DNA of 64,000 nucleotides from Serripes groenlandicus (GCA_031761405.1 JASEVX010000001.1:29090612-29154611), one strand, 5' to 3'. Positions 1-10,790 are shown, counted from the stretch's first letter. Notes: generated from the letters alone by a model not told the origin. Translations and numbers: made by a program.

Positions 1-145
1 AAAGAATAAATTTGAATCGGAAAACAAATCTAATGTTCATCACTTTAAAGGAAAAATTGCTTGTTTGCTGCAGAATTGCAGTGTGTATCAAGTCAAATAT
101 TATTTGAGTACCGTCATTTGATATTTCTGATAATTTCTTTTACAG

Positions 146-1933
146 ATGTGAAGTTAAAGTACCAGGTCAACCCACCAGACGAGGCTGTGTTCAATATTTA
201 GGTAGTGATTTGTTTTCATAGTCCTTAACACCTGTTATTAATAGGTTTTTTTAAAATCCATAATCGGTTTAAAACTACACATGTGTACTGCTTTTACCAT
301 ATCCCACAAACAAATGCATTTTGATGCCTGTGCAGATGACTTTTGAAGGCATTGTGGCAAAACTGAGAAATTGCTCATCATTTCTCCTTTTACCACAATG
401 TTTACAACTTGCTTAGATATTTTTAAAGTAATCTGTTGTATTTGGGACAGGGTTACCAGTAACTATTATGCACCCTGTTTAAGGAATCCTCCCCGGCCAA
501 GTGGTTAGCCACAGGGATTTGGAACCGGACATACCAGGTTCGGTCCCCCGTCATGGCTCTTTTGCACTGACCGCCTAGTTGGTGAGAGATAGAGCGTCCA
601 CCTTGGGTGTGGGAGGTCTCAGGTTTGATCCCCAACAAGTCATACCAGACACTTTAAAAATGGTGGTAATTGCTTTCCTTCCTTTGCGCTCAGGATTGTG
701 AGGTTAGCATTACTACTGACTTGCTTGTGTCAAGATAAATGGACCCGTAGAACTGGTAACTTACCCAGGAAAAACTGTTGAAAGCGTTTTAAAATACCAT
801 ACAAACAAACAAATCTGCTGCTCAGGATTATTCTATTATTCTAATCTCTTTTGTATATTCAGATGCATTTTGATTCATTCTGACACAATTTCTCCTTTTT
901 TCTCAATGTTTTCAACACTTTTCAATTGTTATACTTTCATTTTCCTTAATATTTTCCTTAATGTTTTCCTGGATGTTTACAAATTGTTGATTGTTGGTAA
1001 GGGTTAAATTCCTGAAGTTTGATTGTTATCTTGCATGTGTAAAAATTCCAATTTGAATCACTAAACCTTCATTCTAATTTTTTACTTATTTCAGGTACAA
1101 CTGATTTCAAACCAGGATACTGGGTTGGTGTTCAATATGATGAGCCAGTTGGAAAAAACAATGGCAGGTGAGTCAATCATCTAATCCTTTTCCAACCCTT
1201 CCCCTGATATTCCTCAAACAACTTTTTATATATCTCAAAAGCTTTTTGAAATATAAGCAAGAAGTATACAAAGGATATATACTATATAGTATTGTTAAAA
1301 AATAAGCTTACTTCCAAATCCTGTTTTTAATTAGCTCAGCTGAGTAACGAACAGCGGGATGAGCTATTGGAACTATTTTACAGTCCGGTGTTCATCGTCC
1401 GTCTCCTCTCCTCTCCTTCTAAACCAATGGACCAATTTCCAATAAACATCAAAGGAATTTTCCTAGGATGGTCCTCTTTTAAAATTGAGCAGCAAAGAAT
1501 TGAATTCCATGGAAAACTCTGGTCCTCTTGTTTTATAAAAGATATTTTCAAATATACACCAAGAAGGAACAAGGTTATGTTCAGATTGCAGAGGTCCAGA
1601 TAAGGAGGGGTAAACAGCTGTTTTCCCCACAATATTTCTTCTGTAATCCATGCAATCCTATGTTGTGGGTACTCAACAGTATCGTCTCATTGAAACGATT
1701 CTTTTGAGAACCCACAACATAGGGTTAGGGTAAGAGGATCAAATAAGGATTTTAGAACATGTAAAACGCCCCTTATCTAGAGCTCTGGTTTGAATCATTT
1801 TATTTTATTCTTCAGTGTTAAAGGCCGGCAGTATTTCCAGTGTCCAGCTAAGTATGGTGGATTTGTAAAACCTGATAATGTAGAAGCAGGTGATTTCCCG
1901 GAAGAAGGCTTGGAAGATATGGATGAGATGTGA
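146..1933 (+). CDS. TBCB: Tubulin-folding cofactor B, C-terminal exons (CAP-Gly domain)
   Basis: Three exons are visible: 146-201, 1095-1167 and 1816-1933 (TGA at 1931-1933). All junctions are AG/GT and the phases agree (G|GT codes Gly, AG|T codes Ser). The joined peptide holds a CAP-Gly domain with [36 protein letters not shown], and ends in an acidic tail, [14 protein letters not shown]. Order, length and acidic C-terminus match TBCB, a cytosolic chaperone that works with TBCE on alpha-tubulin during heterodimer assembly and disassembly; the CAP-Gly and terminal tail bind tubulin and TBCE. The N-terminal ubiquitin-like domain must lie upstream of the window, since exon 146 opens inside a codon after an acceptor. 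Intron 202-1094 holds two SINEs and two degenerate T-MITEs; intron 1168-1815 holds an agctca repeat and a palindromic MITE. The identification is very secure. Confidence 0.95.
297..455 (+). mobile_element. Degenerate T-MITE in TBCB intron
   Basis: The left part (TGCATTTTGATGCC then GTGCAGATGAC), a damaged central hairpin (GTGGCAAAACTGAGAAATTGC facing TTTCTCCTTTTACCAC) and a right end, GGGACAGGGTTA, are recognisable in the T-MITE order. Confidence 0.6.
483..565 (+). mobile_element. SINE-B head fragment (tRNA-like)
   Basis: Carries an A-box-like GGCCAAGTGGTTAGCC and a B-box-like CAGGTTCGGTCCC, as in the SINE-B head at 10915. The body is missing; SINE-A follows directly. Confidence 0.55.
566..812 (+). 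mobile_element. SINE-A, near full length
   Basis: A tRNA-like head (GTTGGTGAGAGATAGAGCGTC, then GGTTTGATCCCC) is followed by the SINE-A core (GCGCTCAGGATTGTGAGG, TTAGCATTACTACTGAC, GTCAAGATAAATGGACC) and the shared tail (ACTTACCCAGGAAAAAC, TGTTGAAAGCG), ending in (CAAA)n. The pol III boxes are read by eye. Confidence 0.75.
860..1009 (+). mobile_element. Degenerate T-MITE
   Basis: Only the left GATGCATTTTGA motif, one hairpin arm (ACAATTTCTCCTTTTTTCTC), ATGTTTTCAAC and a right end GGTAAGGGTTAA remain. Confidence 0.45.
1333..1588 (+). repeat. agctca dispersed repeat in TBCB intron
   Basis: Opens with TTAGCTCAGCTGAG and GATGAGCTATTGG, then CATCGTCCGTC and text (AAACCAATGGACCAA, GAATTGAATTCCATGG) also found at 8157 and 50834. 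No coding capacity; origin unknown. Confidence 0.6.
1589..1787. mobile_element. Palindromic MITE (P-MITE), full length
   Basis: Outer inverted ends are CAGAGGTCCAGATAAGG and CCTTATCTAGAGCTCTG. Inside is a long inverted repeat around CTATGTTGTGGGTACTCAA and its complement GAGAACCCACAACATAG. A sister copy lies at 63232-63409 and a half copy at 7798-7925. Confidence 0.75.
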
Positions 1934-2096
1934 AGAAATTATTCATTCCTACAAGTTTATTTACACTTGGTTTTGAACAAATGTGCAACTCTTTCATTTA
2001 ATTGGCAATGTCATTGTCAGATTATGCAATCAGGCATTAACCATTTACCTGATACTTAATTCTAGAAATTGCCTGCTCGGATAAGATCTGAGGAAA

Positions 2097-2102
2097 AATA
2101 AA
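2097..2102 (+). promoter_or_regulatory. Probable TBCB polyadenylation signal
   Basis: AATAAA about 165 bases after the TBCB stop codon, the first such hexamer downstream. Confidence 0.5.
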
Positions 2103-2204
2103 TACATCTTGAAATTTGAAGAATGATCTTGATATTTAGTCGAAGCACTGGCTTGCCTGTGCTCTCATTGTAAACACATACAAGCAAACATGCAACTAAG
2201 CAGC

Positions 2205-2328
2205 AGGAGACAACTTATAAAACATGAAGGCAACAGGAGAAATTGATTGTTTTGAGAAATTGATACATGTACTTTTGTCAAAATGTTTTCAAAAGTCGTC
2301 GCGCTGCATAGGCGTTGCAAAGGGTTAA
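2205..2328 (-). mobile_element. Truncated T-MITE
   Basis: Hairpin remnant (GCAACAGGAGAAATTGAT) followed by TTTTGTCAAAATGTTTTC, AAAGTCGTC and a right end CATAGGCGTTGCAAAGGGTTAA. Confidence 0.55.
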
Positions 2329-2413
2329 TCATCCAAAACCTGCATTGTGTGCTATTTATAGAAACTAATCAATGAGACATTTCTTTTGAGTGCGGATGTC
2401 ATTGTCAATTGTC

Positions 2414-2586
2414 AACCATTACCCACAAACAGACACTTTCAGTCGCCTTTGCAGCAGACGATTTTTAAACAACATTGTGGCAATTAACAATTATTCTTTC
2501 ATTTACTAAGAAATTTCAAATTTCATGTATTTGATAAAAATTATTTCAAGTCGTCTGCTGTAGACTTGCTGTATATGGGAAAGGGA
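2414..2586 (+). mobile_element. Degenerate T-MITE
   Basis: Left end CATTACCCACAAACAGACAC with GCAGCAGACGA, right end GTCGTCTGCTGTAGAC then ATATGGGAAAGGG. The hairpin is largely eroded. Confidence 0.6.
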
Positions 2587-2872
2587 AGAAGGATTATAAA
2601 GATATAGCGAGACAAAGTACTTCTTACTCCTTATCTATGCCTATGTCCGCTTATGTAAACTTCTCGATGTATGGTTTGCTCATTAAATGTATTTTAATTG
2701 TATAATATTTTATAAGTGCTGCATTTTATTTGAATTATAAATATGTTTGTGATGTTAATGATGTTAAACATACACATAGGTACAACGTTGCCTTTTTTTA
2801 CCCCATAGAAATAACTTTTAACAAATCAATAAGATATGACAATTTGAACACTCCAACTAGAATTTCCATTTT

Positions 2873-3023
2873 GTTAACCCTTTCCATTTTGTAGACGAAT
2901 CTGACATCTGCAGCAGACTACTTTTAAAAACACTGTGACAGACAATTTCACCTCTTTGAACAATATTTTCGCATGATTGTTTTCAAAGACGTCTGCTGTA
3001 GATTTGTTGTATGTGGGAAAGGG
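2873..3023 (+). mobile_element. T-MITE, internally shortened
   Basis: GTTAACCCTTTCC ... CATCTGCAGCAGACTAC ... GACGTCTGCTGTAGA ... ATGTGGGAAAGGG. Both ends and both inner inverted repeats are present; the hairpin is reduced. Confidence 0.7.
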
Positions 3024-3227
3024 AGGGTTGAGGGGGTAAACTGTGTTGAGAGTAAAGACATTCCTCATGTCATTATGATTGGACATAGATAATTATCGTT
3101 CTCAAATTGATAGGCTATCAGGAGTTTAACTTAAATGTTCTAAACAATGCAGAGTCAACATTCTTATGTCAGTCACACTGATAAACAGAGAAATTGCTTA
3201 TTAATTATGGATGAACTTAAATTTTAT

Positions 3228-3357
3228 GAGTGGAAGTAAGAACTTCCTTCCCTGGTGCTCAGGATTGTTGGGTTAGCATTATGACTGACACACTGGTGTC
3301 AGGATAAATGGATCAGTAGTACTGGTAACTTTTCAGGGAAACAGCAAGATATGACTG
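3228..3357 (+). mobile_element. SINE-A core and tail, no head
   Basis: GGTGCTCAGGATTG, GGTTAGCATTATGACTGAC, GTGTCAGGATAAATGGA, TAGTACTGGTAACTT. The tRNA-like head is absent. Confidence 0.65.
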
Positions 3358-3617
3358 AAAAATTGTTCAGTTTAAACAGTATTAAATTTTGCGAACAAAC
3401 GAAAGGTTGTATGACACTTCACAGTAGTAAATCAACCTTTCAAATTATACCAAACTGCAATTTGATTTTATCTCAGATTGATAAGTTCATAACTTTGAGC
3501 TCTCAAAAACTGAGTAATCTTCTAATGTTGATGGATCTTCCCTGTAGTGTATGCAACTATGTCTCAGAGATATACCTTTCATTTTCATATAAAACCGTTG
3601 TAACTACATTGTATATC

Positions 3618-3763
3618 TTTATTATTGATTATTGAAAAGAGTTAACAAGTTTGTAGCAAAAGGAGGTATCGCTCATTATGTGCAATTTTTCCTTTTGCCA
3701 CAATGATTTCAAAATTGTATTCTGCAGAGGCATCAGAAAGTGTCTGTATGTGGGACTAACCTT
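3618..3763 (-). mobile_element. T-MITE right part, one of a duplicated pair
   Basis: Hairpin AGCAAAAGGAGGTATCGCTC facing TTTTTCCTTTTGCCACAATG, then CTGCAGAGGCATCAGAAAG. The segment including its left flank (ATTGATTATTGAAAAG) is repeated at 4466-4612, so a unit larger than the MITE was copied. Confidence 0.6.
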
Positions 3764-4284
3764 TTGGCTGCAAGAACATTTTCTGTGAGGCCTGAGCCAC
3801 TAGAGCTGGCACACACATGACATATGTTAACTCGGCTTGACAAGTCCATTTTAATAATTCAGCATTGAAAGGGTTGATCATATCCCTGATAAACAAGTAT
3901 AATGACTCTTGGTGTTTGAAACAGTGAACTTGTTAAATTTGAGCAACTTTTCTTTTTACCCACAATGACTTGTTTCGAAAGGTAACTCCAAAAGTAAAAT
4001 ATTAGGCGCATGATGTAAAAGCTCACAGTTTAGTTACAACTTTTTTTAAGGAAACTGTCAAACGTTTATCTTCATAATTGCTTTAATTTTATGTTGTCTT
4101 GTTCATATTATTATGATTTTGCAGCTTTAATTATGATTATGATTCTATTAAATTATACATGTTAAATGTTGTTTTCTCCGTTTGTTAAGTTTACCAGAGT
4201 CCACACAACATAACTTGTTATTAGCATACATAAGCTTTGATCAGTAGAGACATTATGATATACTTGTATATGTATGTATCCCAA

Positions 4285-4415
4285 ATATAACGTGGTCATG
4301 GTGGAATGCCCTTGGGTAAGGGACATTTCCTAGACTAGTACTGGTTTGTTTTCCCAGGAATCATGAATAAGTGAACTGTCGCCATGAAATAACTCAAATA
4401 ATGTTGAAAACATTT
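4285..4415 (+). mobile_element. SINE-B body and tail
   Basis: GTCATGGTGGAATGCCCTT, TACTGGTTTGTTTTCCCAGG, AATAATGTTGAAAAC: the SINE-B order without its head. Confidence 0.6.
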
Positions 4416-4465
4416 TTTCCATTCTCAAATTCAAATGTTTTCAATTTTGAGAAGTAAAATCAGCT

Positions 4466-4612
4466 ATTAAATTGATTATTAAAAAAGGGTTAACAAGTTT
4501 GTAGTAAAAGGAGGTATTGCTCATTATGTGCAATTTTTCCTTTTGCCACAATGTTTTCAAAAATTGTATTCTATAGATGCGTCAGAAAGTGTCTGTAGGA
4601 AAGGGTTAACTG
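4466..4612 (-). mobile_element. T-MITE right part, second of the duplicated pair
   Basis: Near copy of 3618-3763, with GTAGTAAAAGGAGGTATTGC, TTCCTTTTGCCACAATG and GATGCGTCAGAAAGTG, then AGGAAAGGGTTAAC. Confidence 0.6.
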
Positions 4613-4810
4613 GTTTGTTTTCCCAGGAATCTGTCACTGATGAACCTGAAATCGTGTTGAAAACGGCATATAACCCCAATATAAACAAAACAAGCATATA
4701 TAGCCATTTCCCTTATGTGAATAGGTCACAGTGGTAAAGTTGTTAGAGCCACCACCGGGATATAACAGAAATACTGTTGAAAGTAAAGAAAGTTTTTTAA
4801 AGCACCATCA
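4608..4810 (+). mobile_element. SINE-B tail fragments
   Basis: Two partial tails: CTGGTTTGTTTTCCCAGGAA with GTGTTGAAAACGGC, and GGATATAACAGAAATACTG with TGTTGAAAG. Both match the 3' ends of SINE-A/B/C. Confidence 0.4.
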
Positions 4811-4842
4811 AATTAAACACACAAGTATGGAAGCCGGGAATA

Positions 4843-4950
4843 GAGCGTCGGCCTCTTGTACTAGAGGTCCCTGATGAGCTGAGGTTTTTCCACACAAATG
4901 ATTAATATAAGCTGAAAGCTTGTTTCACAATCGATGTAAAATAGTAAGTT
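4843..4950 (+). mobile_element. SINE-D (tRNA-like)
   Basis: TAGAGCGTCGGCCTCTTGTA then AGGTCCCTGATGAG, followed after a T-rich spacer by CACAATCGATGTAAAATA. The same head and tail occur at 34845-34980. Confidence 0.6.
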
Positions 4951-5994
4951 AAAACTAAACAGATATGATCGATCACGATCACGTACTGATAAACTGTGCC
5001 TACTTAATATACGGATCGATTGTTTTTAAGAAAATTCTTGAAATTGGTGACAAAATTTGGATAATGAAACAAGTGGAAATCATGGGAAAAGGTGAACTTG
5101 TTGTATCCTGATCGTGCTTGTGGGAGCCAATGCAGCGATAAGCTTTGTCCGCTTTCTAGTTTGATTGATCTTTATCTCGTCTTCACAAACATGGATTAAG
5201 TTGTTTACAGGGGAAATGCCGGCAGCAAACCACAGTTTATAAAAGAACTGTGTTGAACGAAGCCGTAAACAGGGGGTTTCTTTGTAGAGCAAAGCGAAGA
5301 GGCATCCGTTCCGAACGCAACATTGTTTGAACTTTTAACTAGGCGTTTCCACTGTAAATTACAAGAAAGGCCAAAGAGATATTTCGCTGTGCATCAGGCA
5401 GTAAGCTCTTTATAATTTACCGCGATTATTCATGGAACTATTTTCAGTCCGAAAGAAAAAAAGATTGGTAAAAAAAATACTGAGCAATTCTTTTTCCAGT
5501 TCCTACATTACAAATACCCTACCGTTCAGTGCGCATTTATTTTAAGACCTTTGCAAAAGATGATCAGGAATTCACAATTCCATATTAATTAGTCATGGCT
5601 TAAGTTAACTTTCAGTCCGATCAAATAAATCATTTGGAAAAGACATTACGAGTAGACCTATTTCAAAATGTCTGCACCAATTTCTTTCAAATGACAAAGT
5701 TCTGTGATGGAATTTGACGATGTCACTACCTTGCATAGACCTTTCTTTTGAAAAGGCTTTTTTTTTTTTTAAACAACTTTTACTCTGTCTCAAAACTATA
5801 GGCATGATATAATAATATAATATTATATATTATCTTCTTTAACTTTTCAATCTTGACAAAATGTAGAATTCATCTGAAGTAAGACGTTAGTTATCTCCCT
5901 TACACAAAAAGCCGCCATTTACACCAAGCCAATCTGAAGATTTACGGTTCTTAAAAAGTTAATTAAAAAGTTTTCCGAACTGACTTTGTTTACT
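4951..5994. other. Intergenic, upstream of first DHRS1 gene
   Basis: No gene or complete repeat seen. It holds a 10-T run near 5760 and an AT palindrome near 5808-5831. The promoter and 5' UTR of the DHRS1 copy should lie in the last few hundred bases, but I see no diagnostic core promoter element. Confidence 0.5.
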
Positions 5995-6990
5995 ATGTCT
6001 CTAGCAGGAAAAGTTTGCGTTGTTACGGGAGCTACTCGTGGTATTGGGAGAGGGATCGCCCTGCAGTTAGGGGGTAAAGGGGCCAAGGTTTACGTTACTG
6101 GGAGAACACTTGATCCGCCCCAGGGATCGAAAGTGGGTGGATCTTTAAGAGAGACTGCAAACGAGATAGAGGCAAGGGGAGGAACATGTGTGCCTGTTAT
6201 GTGTGATCATAGAAACGATACAGATGTTGAACAACTGTTTGAACAAGTTCAACGAGAAAATGATGGGCAGTTAGACATTTTGGTGAACAATGCATATTCC
6301 GCTGTGTATGCTATTAACAACAATATGAAAGTCAATTTCTGGGAGCAACCCATGTCAATGTGGGATGATGTCAATCAAGTTGGTTTACGGAATCATTATA
6401 TCTGTACCATCTATGCAGCGAGACTGATGGTGCCGAGAAAGAGAGGTTTGATTGTGAACATTTCTTCAGGCGGCGGTCTACGTTACTTATTTAATGTTGC
6501 ATATGGTGTTGGGAAGGAAGCTTGTGATAGAATGGCAGCAGATTGTGCTGTTGAACTGAGAAAACACAATGTTGCCTCCATCAGTCTCTGGCCTGGTGCT
6601 GTTGGAACAGAAAACATGGTGTCTATTATGAACGAATCGATTGAAAATGTAGAAAAGCAAGCTGAAAGTGGTCAAGTTCCAAAACACTTGAGATCATTGA
6701 AAAAGGCCCAGGAAATGTTTGATAACGGAGAGACAACTGAATTTCCTGGTCAGTGTATTGCTGCATTGGCCTCTGATCCTAACATCATGAAGAAATCGGG
6801 CAGAATTTTACTCACCTGTGACCTTGCGAGGGAATATGGTCTTCAGGATACCCCTGGACACTCACCAACAGAATTCAGACAGCTGAACAAGGTCTTAAAA
6901 CAATTTGGATACACCAAAACAGCACTCTTTGTACCAAGTTTTGTGAGGATACCTCACTGGGTTTTAGCCTTATATGGTAGTAAATTTTGA
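5995..6990 (+). CDS. DHRS1: DHRS1-like short-chain dehydrogenase/reductase, copy 1 (intronless)
   Basis: A 331-residue classical SDR in one uninterrupted frame from ATG at 5995; the upstream in-frame TTG is not a credible start. The Rossmann cofactor motif TGATRGIG is at residues 11-18, NNAY at 98-101, the catalytic Ser region NISSGGG at 155-161, and the YxxxK pair at Y170/K174. DHRS1 hallmarks include WEQPMSMWDDVNQVGLRNHY, ARLMVP, SLWPGAVGTE, the late CDLAREYGL and the terminal SKF. Human DHRS1 (313 residues, membrane-associated, reduces steroids and carbonyl compounds with NADPH) is close in length and C-terminus. Substrate here is unknown. Roughly three quarters of residues match the second copy at 14931. 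Lack of introns, when vertebrate DHRS1 has several, suggests a retroposed origin; no poly(A) tract or target duplication is visible. The frame is intact and looks functional. Confidence 0.93.
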   Translation: MSLAGKVCVVTGATRGIGRGIALQLGGKGAKVYVTGRTLDPPQGSKVGGSLRETANEIEARGGTCVPVMCDHRNDTDVEQLFEQVQRENDGQLDILVNNAYSAVYAINNNMKVNFWEQPMSMWDDVNQVGLRNHYICTIYAARLMVPRKRGLIVNISSGGGLRYLFNVAYGVGKEACDRMAADCAVELRKHNVASISLWPGAVGTENMVSIMNESIENVEKQAESGQVPKHLRSLKKAQEMFDNGETTEFPGQCIAALASDPNIMKKSGRILLTCDLAREYGLQDTPGHSPTEFRQLNKVLKQFGYTKTALFVPSFVRIPHWVLALYGSKF

Positions 6991-7217
6991 ACAGTTTGTC
7001 AATGTTTTTTATATATATAGTGAATTTTTAGTGATCATTCACGAGTGTTAAAGCTTCACATTTTACACAATTCTCATTATGATTTAAACGGTACAGTACT
7101 ATTAATTTTAAGGCAGTGCATGCGAAATTCCACAAGCACAAACAGATTGATAAATATAGTAGTTAAACACTGATTATTCAATTTCATGCATTGAACCACA
7201 AATGATCAGTTACTCGC

Positions 7218-7366
7218 AAATTAACTGTATTTTTTCCTTTTGCCACAATGTTTCATCTATATTCATTAATTGTACTTTAATCTGTAGAGATTTTCAATGT
7301 TATTTTACTGATGTTTTCAAAGTAGTCTGCTGCAGATATTGTTGTGTTTTGGAAAAGGTTTACTGT
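7218..7366 (+). mobile_element. T-MITE, left end lost
   Basis: TTTTTCCTTTTGCCACAATG, CTGTAGAGATTTTC, then AGTCTGCTGCAGATATTG and TTTTGGAAAAGGTT. Confidence 0.6.
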
Positions 7367-7544
7367 AACTGTTCCAGAATTAAAGATAAAACACATATAT
7401 ATCATTATATGTCAACTCTGCACGCTGCCATTAGATCTAGATAATCAGTTTATTACAGATTAAAGACATTTTTTAATAGCATTCCAGCCACTACAGCCAT
7501 TTATCATTCATCTATCCATGTGGCTCTATGATTTTTCTTATCAG

Positions 7545-7797
7545 TTCAGCTGAGCCTCAATGCAGACTGTCAAACCAGAGGTTGTGACTTTCAACCCCAG
7601 TTAGGCCAACATTCTTTCCGATGTTGGCTTATGTCACTGTAAGGGTCATTTATCTTTCACCAGTCTATGTGGAAAAGCAGCCAGCTACTTGGAAAGTCTG
7701 TTGTGTAGAGTTCTGGTGTGAGAAAGCCAGGAAACACCTGAGTAGGTGAATTGGCAACTGTGATGTGACAGAACAATTGTTGAAAAGGGCATTTAAC
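7545..7797 (+). mobile_element. SINE-C, near full length
   Basis: Degraded tRNA-like head (TTCAGCTGAGCC, AGAGGTTGTGACTTTCAACC), core TCTTTCACCAGTCTATGTGG, AAAAGCAGCCAGCTACTTGG, GTGTGAGAAAGCCAGGAAAC, and the shared tail GTGATGTGACAGAACAATTG. Confidence 0.7.
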
Positions 7798-7925
7798 ACA
7801 AACAATCAGTTTTTTACGTTCTAAAATCCTTATTTTACCCTCTAACCCTATGATATGGGTACTCAAAATACTCGGAAGATGTATACTCCTCCTTATCTGA
7901 TTGGTGTCCTTGATTAAGCGGTAAC
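7798..7925. mobile_element. P-MITE half copy
   Basis: CTAAAATCCTTATTTTACCC, CCCTATGATATGGGTACTCA, CTCCTTATCTG: the P-MITE right arm reversed; the other arm is missing. Confidence 0.5.
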
Positions 7926-8156
7926 ACCATATTATCTGCACATGTTATACTGGAACAATTGCATTTCTTAACATACCCCTATCAAATAACCTTTTCACAC
8001 AAGAACTATATTTACAGATCAATTTATTTTTCAAGTTTCACCATGTACATAGGCCTATGTATAGATCATCGTTTGATATGGATACAACAAATAAGATAAT
8101 ATGAATACAAATATAGTTTTTCTAAATTCAGTTTTAAACTTCCTTTATTTTTAGTT

Positions 8157-8540
8157 CACCTAAGCACGACATGCGGAGTGAGGTTTTGTGATCACTCACC
8201 GTCCGTCAGCTTCGTCGGCTGTCTGTCCATCCGTCTGTTCACATTTTCCTACAAACGACTTCTCCTCCTAAACCAATGAACCAAATTCAAAATAATTTCA
8301 CAGGAATGTTTAAAATTTGGTTCTTTTTCAAAGTTGTTCAAAGAATTTAATTCCATGGAGAACTTTGGTTGCCGCAGCATCAGATAAAGGTAAAAGTGCC
8401 AAAACTTTAAAAATCTTCTTGTCCAAAAGAACAGGCCTGATTTGAAATTCATTTTGCACAAATGTCTCTTGGGTGACCCTCTACCAAGATTGTTTCAAAT
8501 TATTCCGATCTGTTAAAAACTATGACTGCCAGGAAGCGGA
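8157..8540 (+). repeat. agctca dispersed repeat
   Basis: TTCACCTAAGCACGAC, GTGATCACTCACCGTCCGTC, then TTTAATTCCATGGAGAAC, CTTCTTGTCCAAAAGAACAG and GGGTGACCCTCTACCAAGAT, all shared with 50834-51130. The region 8541-8834 holds nothing I recognise. Confidence 0.6.
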
Positions 8541-8834
8541 GCTTATTTTCCTTATATGTGTATAGTAACAATTTAAAAAATCATCTCAAATTTCCAAATA
8601 TAATGAACATTAAGCTTAAAAACGCCGACGTATTGGTCGGTTGGCAAATATTGATGTGATGGGTAATGGTACGATAAATAGGTTATAATTATTTATTTAT
8701 TTCCAAGCGGAAGATCATTTCAAAATTACAAAGACATAAGTTAACATAAATCAATTGAATATACAACATTTTGAGGGAGATAGACTAGTGCTCCTATCAA
8801 AAGACACTAACATTTGACACAAGTAAACATTTCA

Positions 8835-8965
8835 CTTATTAGGTAATCAAACCAGTACTAGGCTAGGAAATATGCCTTACCCAAGTGCACTCCATTATGA
8901 CCATATCAACTAGGGATCGAACTGGAGCTCCAACGCTCACCAATCGACCACGGCGGATTACTCAC
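8835..8965 (-). mobile_element. SINE-B, head and body
   Basis: Reverse orientation: ACCAGTACTAGGCTAGGAAA, GTGCACTCCATTATGACC, AGGGATCGAACTGGAGC (B-box side) and TCGACCACGGCGGATT (A-box side). Confidence 0.65.
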
Positions 8966-9185
8966 TAAAGCCATGTGAGGTTCTATAACTGTGACACATG
9001 ACGACTAGTGTACTTGCACTAGATCCCAAACCTTGTTTTTGGAATATGCCTAACAGATAAATTCAAAATGTTAAATCTGTTACGCCTTTCTCGCCATTTG
9101 CATATACACAATAAAAAAGAAGTCTTACTACCGGAATTATTTTATGACGTTGATCTACATTGGAAAAGGTAGTCCTACAAGTTGA

Positions 9186-9325
9186 TTGGTTGGTGTTTTA
9201 CGCTGCTTTCAACACGTTTGCACAGTAATATCACGGCGTTTCCTGGGTAAGTTACCAGTAATACTGGTTCATTTAACCTGACACTAGCCAGTCAGTCGTA
9301 AGGGCAGCCATTATTACCATTTTTA
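9186..9325 (-). mobile_element. SINE-A tail and core
   Basis: GGTGTTTTACGCTGCTTTCA, TTTCCTGGGTAAGTTACCAG, TTAACCTGACACTAGCCAG: reverse complement of the SINE-A 3' half. Confidence 0.6.
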
Positions 9326-9499
9326 CAGTCTTAGTACAAGTTGAATTCGGTGAAAATTGTCAATCCCGATTGCAGTATGCGGGGCCGCACAGTATGATCA
9401 AGAACTGCATTGCTCACATTGTCAGAGTAACTCGTGTAAGCTTGTAAGACGTCTAGACAAAGTTAACAATACAATTTTGATAAGGTCAATTGAATAAAA

Positions 9500-9720
9500 T
9501 TGAACACATGTGACTAAAAGGTAAAATTATCTATTATGATTATTTCATTACTGTCACAATGTGTTCAAAACTGCTGTTTCAGATGCGTTTGCATGGGGGA
9601 ATAAATTCAATAAACATATTCTACCAAACATGTTATATACACTGTAAATGGAAACGCCTCTGCAGCAGAAGACTTTTAAAACATTGTGATGTGAAATAAT
9701 GTTTAAAAAAAGGCATAAAA
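9500..9720. mobile_element. T-MITE remnants
   Basis: Scattered pieces: CTGTCACAATGTGTTCAAAA at 9552 and GAAACGCCTCTGCAGCAGA near 9650 followed by ACTTTTAAAACATTGTGA. Too eroded to delimit. The next 570 bases, to 10297, are AT-rich with no recognised feature. Confidence 0.4.
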
Positions 9721-10297
9721 CCCATATAAAACAAACAAATATGAGACCGGTACAACTTAAAATAACCACATTGTAGCTGGAAAAACATTACATACTCAAG
9801 ACAGTGGAAATTACGTCCCTTTAGTACATTTTGAGTGATACATTTTACATTTTAGAAACAAATCGACAAATTTAGTTAAGATTTTAGCAATATTCTGTTT
9901 CAAACATTCGTTGAATATTAAAAAAAGATTAAATGTACACATTTGATATAATAAATGCACAGTCCGATAAAATATAAACATCTATTCAATGACAAATAAA
10001 AAACATATATTAATTCAAATAAACGTAACAATGATTACTCTGGTTTCACTACAGTCACGCATAAATCTTTCGCCTTTTACTAAAGATTTCCGTGCAGTGG
10101 AACAATCAATGAGTCTATAGACTTATTTCTGTAATCCTTCGAAAGAAGGGTACCCAAAAATCAATTAAAAATAATATATATATATCTAAAATACGAGAAT
10201 CGAATAGCGATCAATCATGCACTTGGATTATAAAGTTTATTTGCATCGGTTTTCAAAAGCTTCTAGCTTATATTAACAACGCTCGATTTCTATTTCC

Positions 10298-10639
10298 TAC
10301 GGAATACTGTTTTGTTCATATCCTACCATCCTACCATCGCATATTAACGAGAACGCGATGGTAGGATGGTAGGACAGTAGGACAGTAGGATGGCGATAGT
10401 AGGACAGTAGGATGGCGATAGTAGGATGGCAATATGTCCATCCTACTATCCTACCATCGCCATCCTACTGTCCTACTATCGCCATCCTACTGTCCTACCA
10501 TCGCCATCCTACTGTCCTACCATCCTAGCATCCTACTATCCTACCATCCTACCATCCTATCATCCTACTATCCTACCATCGCGTTCTCGTTAACATGCGA
10601 TGGTAGGATGATAGGATATGCACAAAACAGTATTCCGTA
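10298..10639. mobile_element. Foldback (long inverted repeat) element with a repetitive core
   Basis: Ends are exact 18-bp inverted repeats (TACGGAATACTGTTTTGT at 10298, its complement ending at 10639). The interior is built of short units such as CATCCTAC and CCATCGC: purine-rich from about 10357 to 10436, then the complementary pyrimidine-rich form from 10437 on, so almost the entire 342 bp can fold back. Smaller hairpins flank AACGAGAACGCGATGG on each arm. No target duplication identified. Confidence 0.75.
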
Positions 10640-10689
10640 ATTTCCTGATTAATAAGCACTGTTTGTGTGAAAAAATTAAAAAAGGCAGA

Positions 10690-10790
10690 ACAAGCTCATC
10701 ACGGAATTCGAAGCCGGGATCTTTGGTACGAGAGGCAAACGATCTACCACTGTCACCTGGTTTCTGTGTACAGTGTCGAACCAGATCCAC
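10690..10790 (-). mobile_element. SINE-D tRNA-like head
   Basis: Reverse strand: GTGGTAGATCGTTTGCCTC, TCGTACCAAAGATCCC, GGCTTCGAATTCCGTGATG. Same head organisation as 4843 and 34845. Confidence 0.5.
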
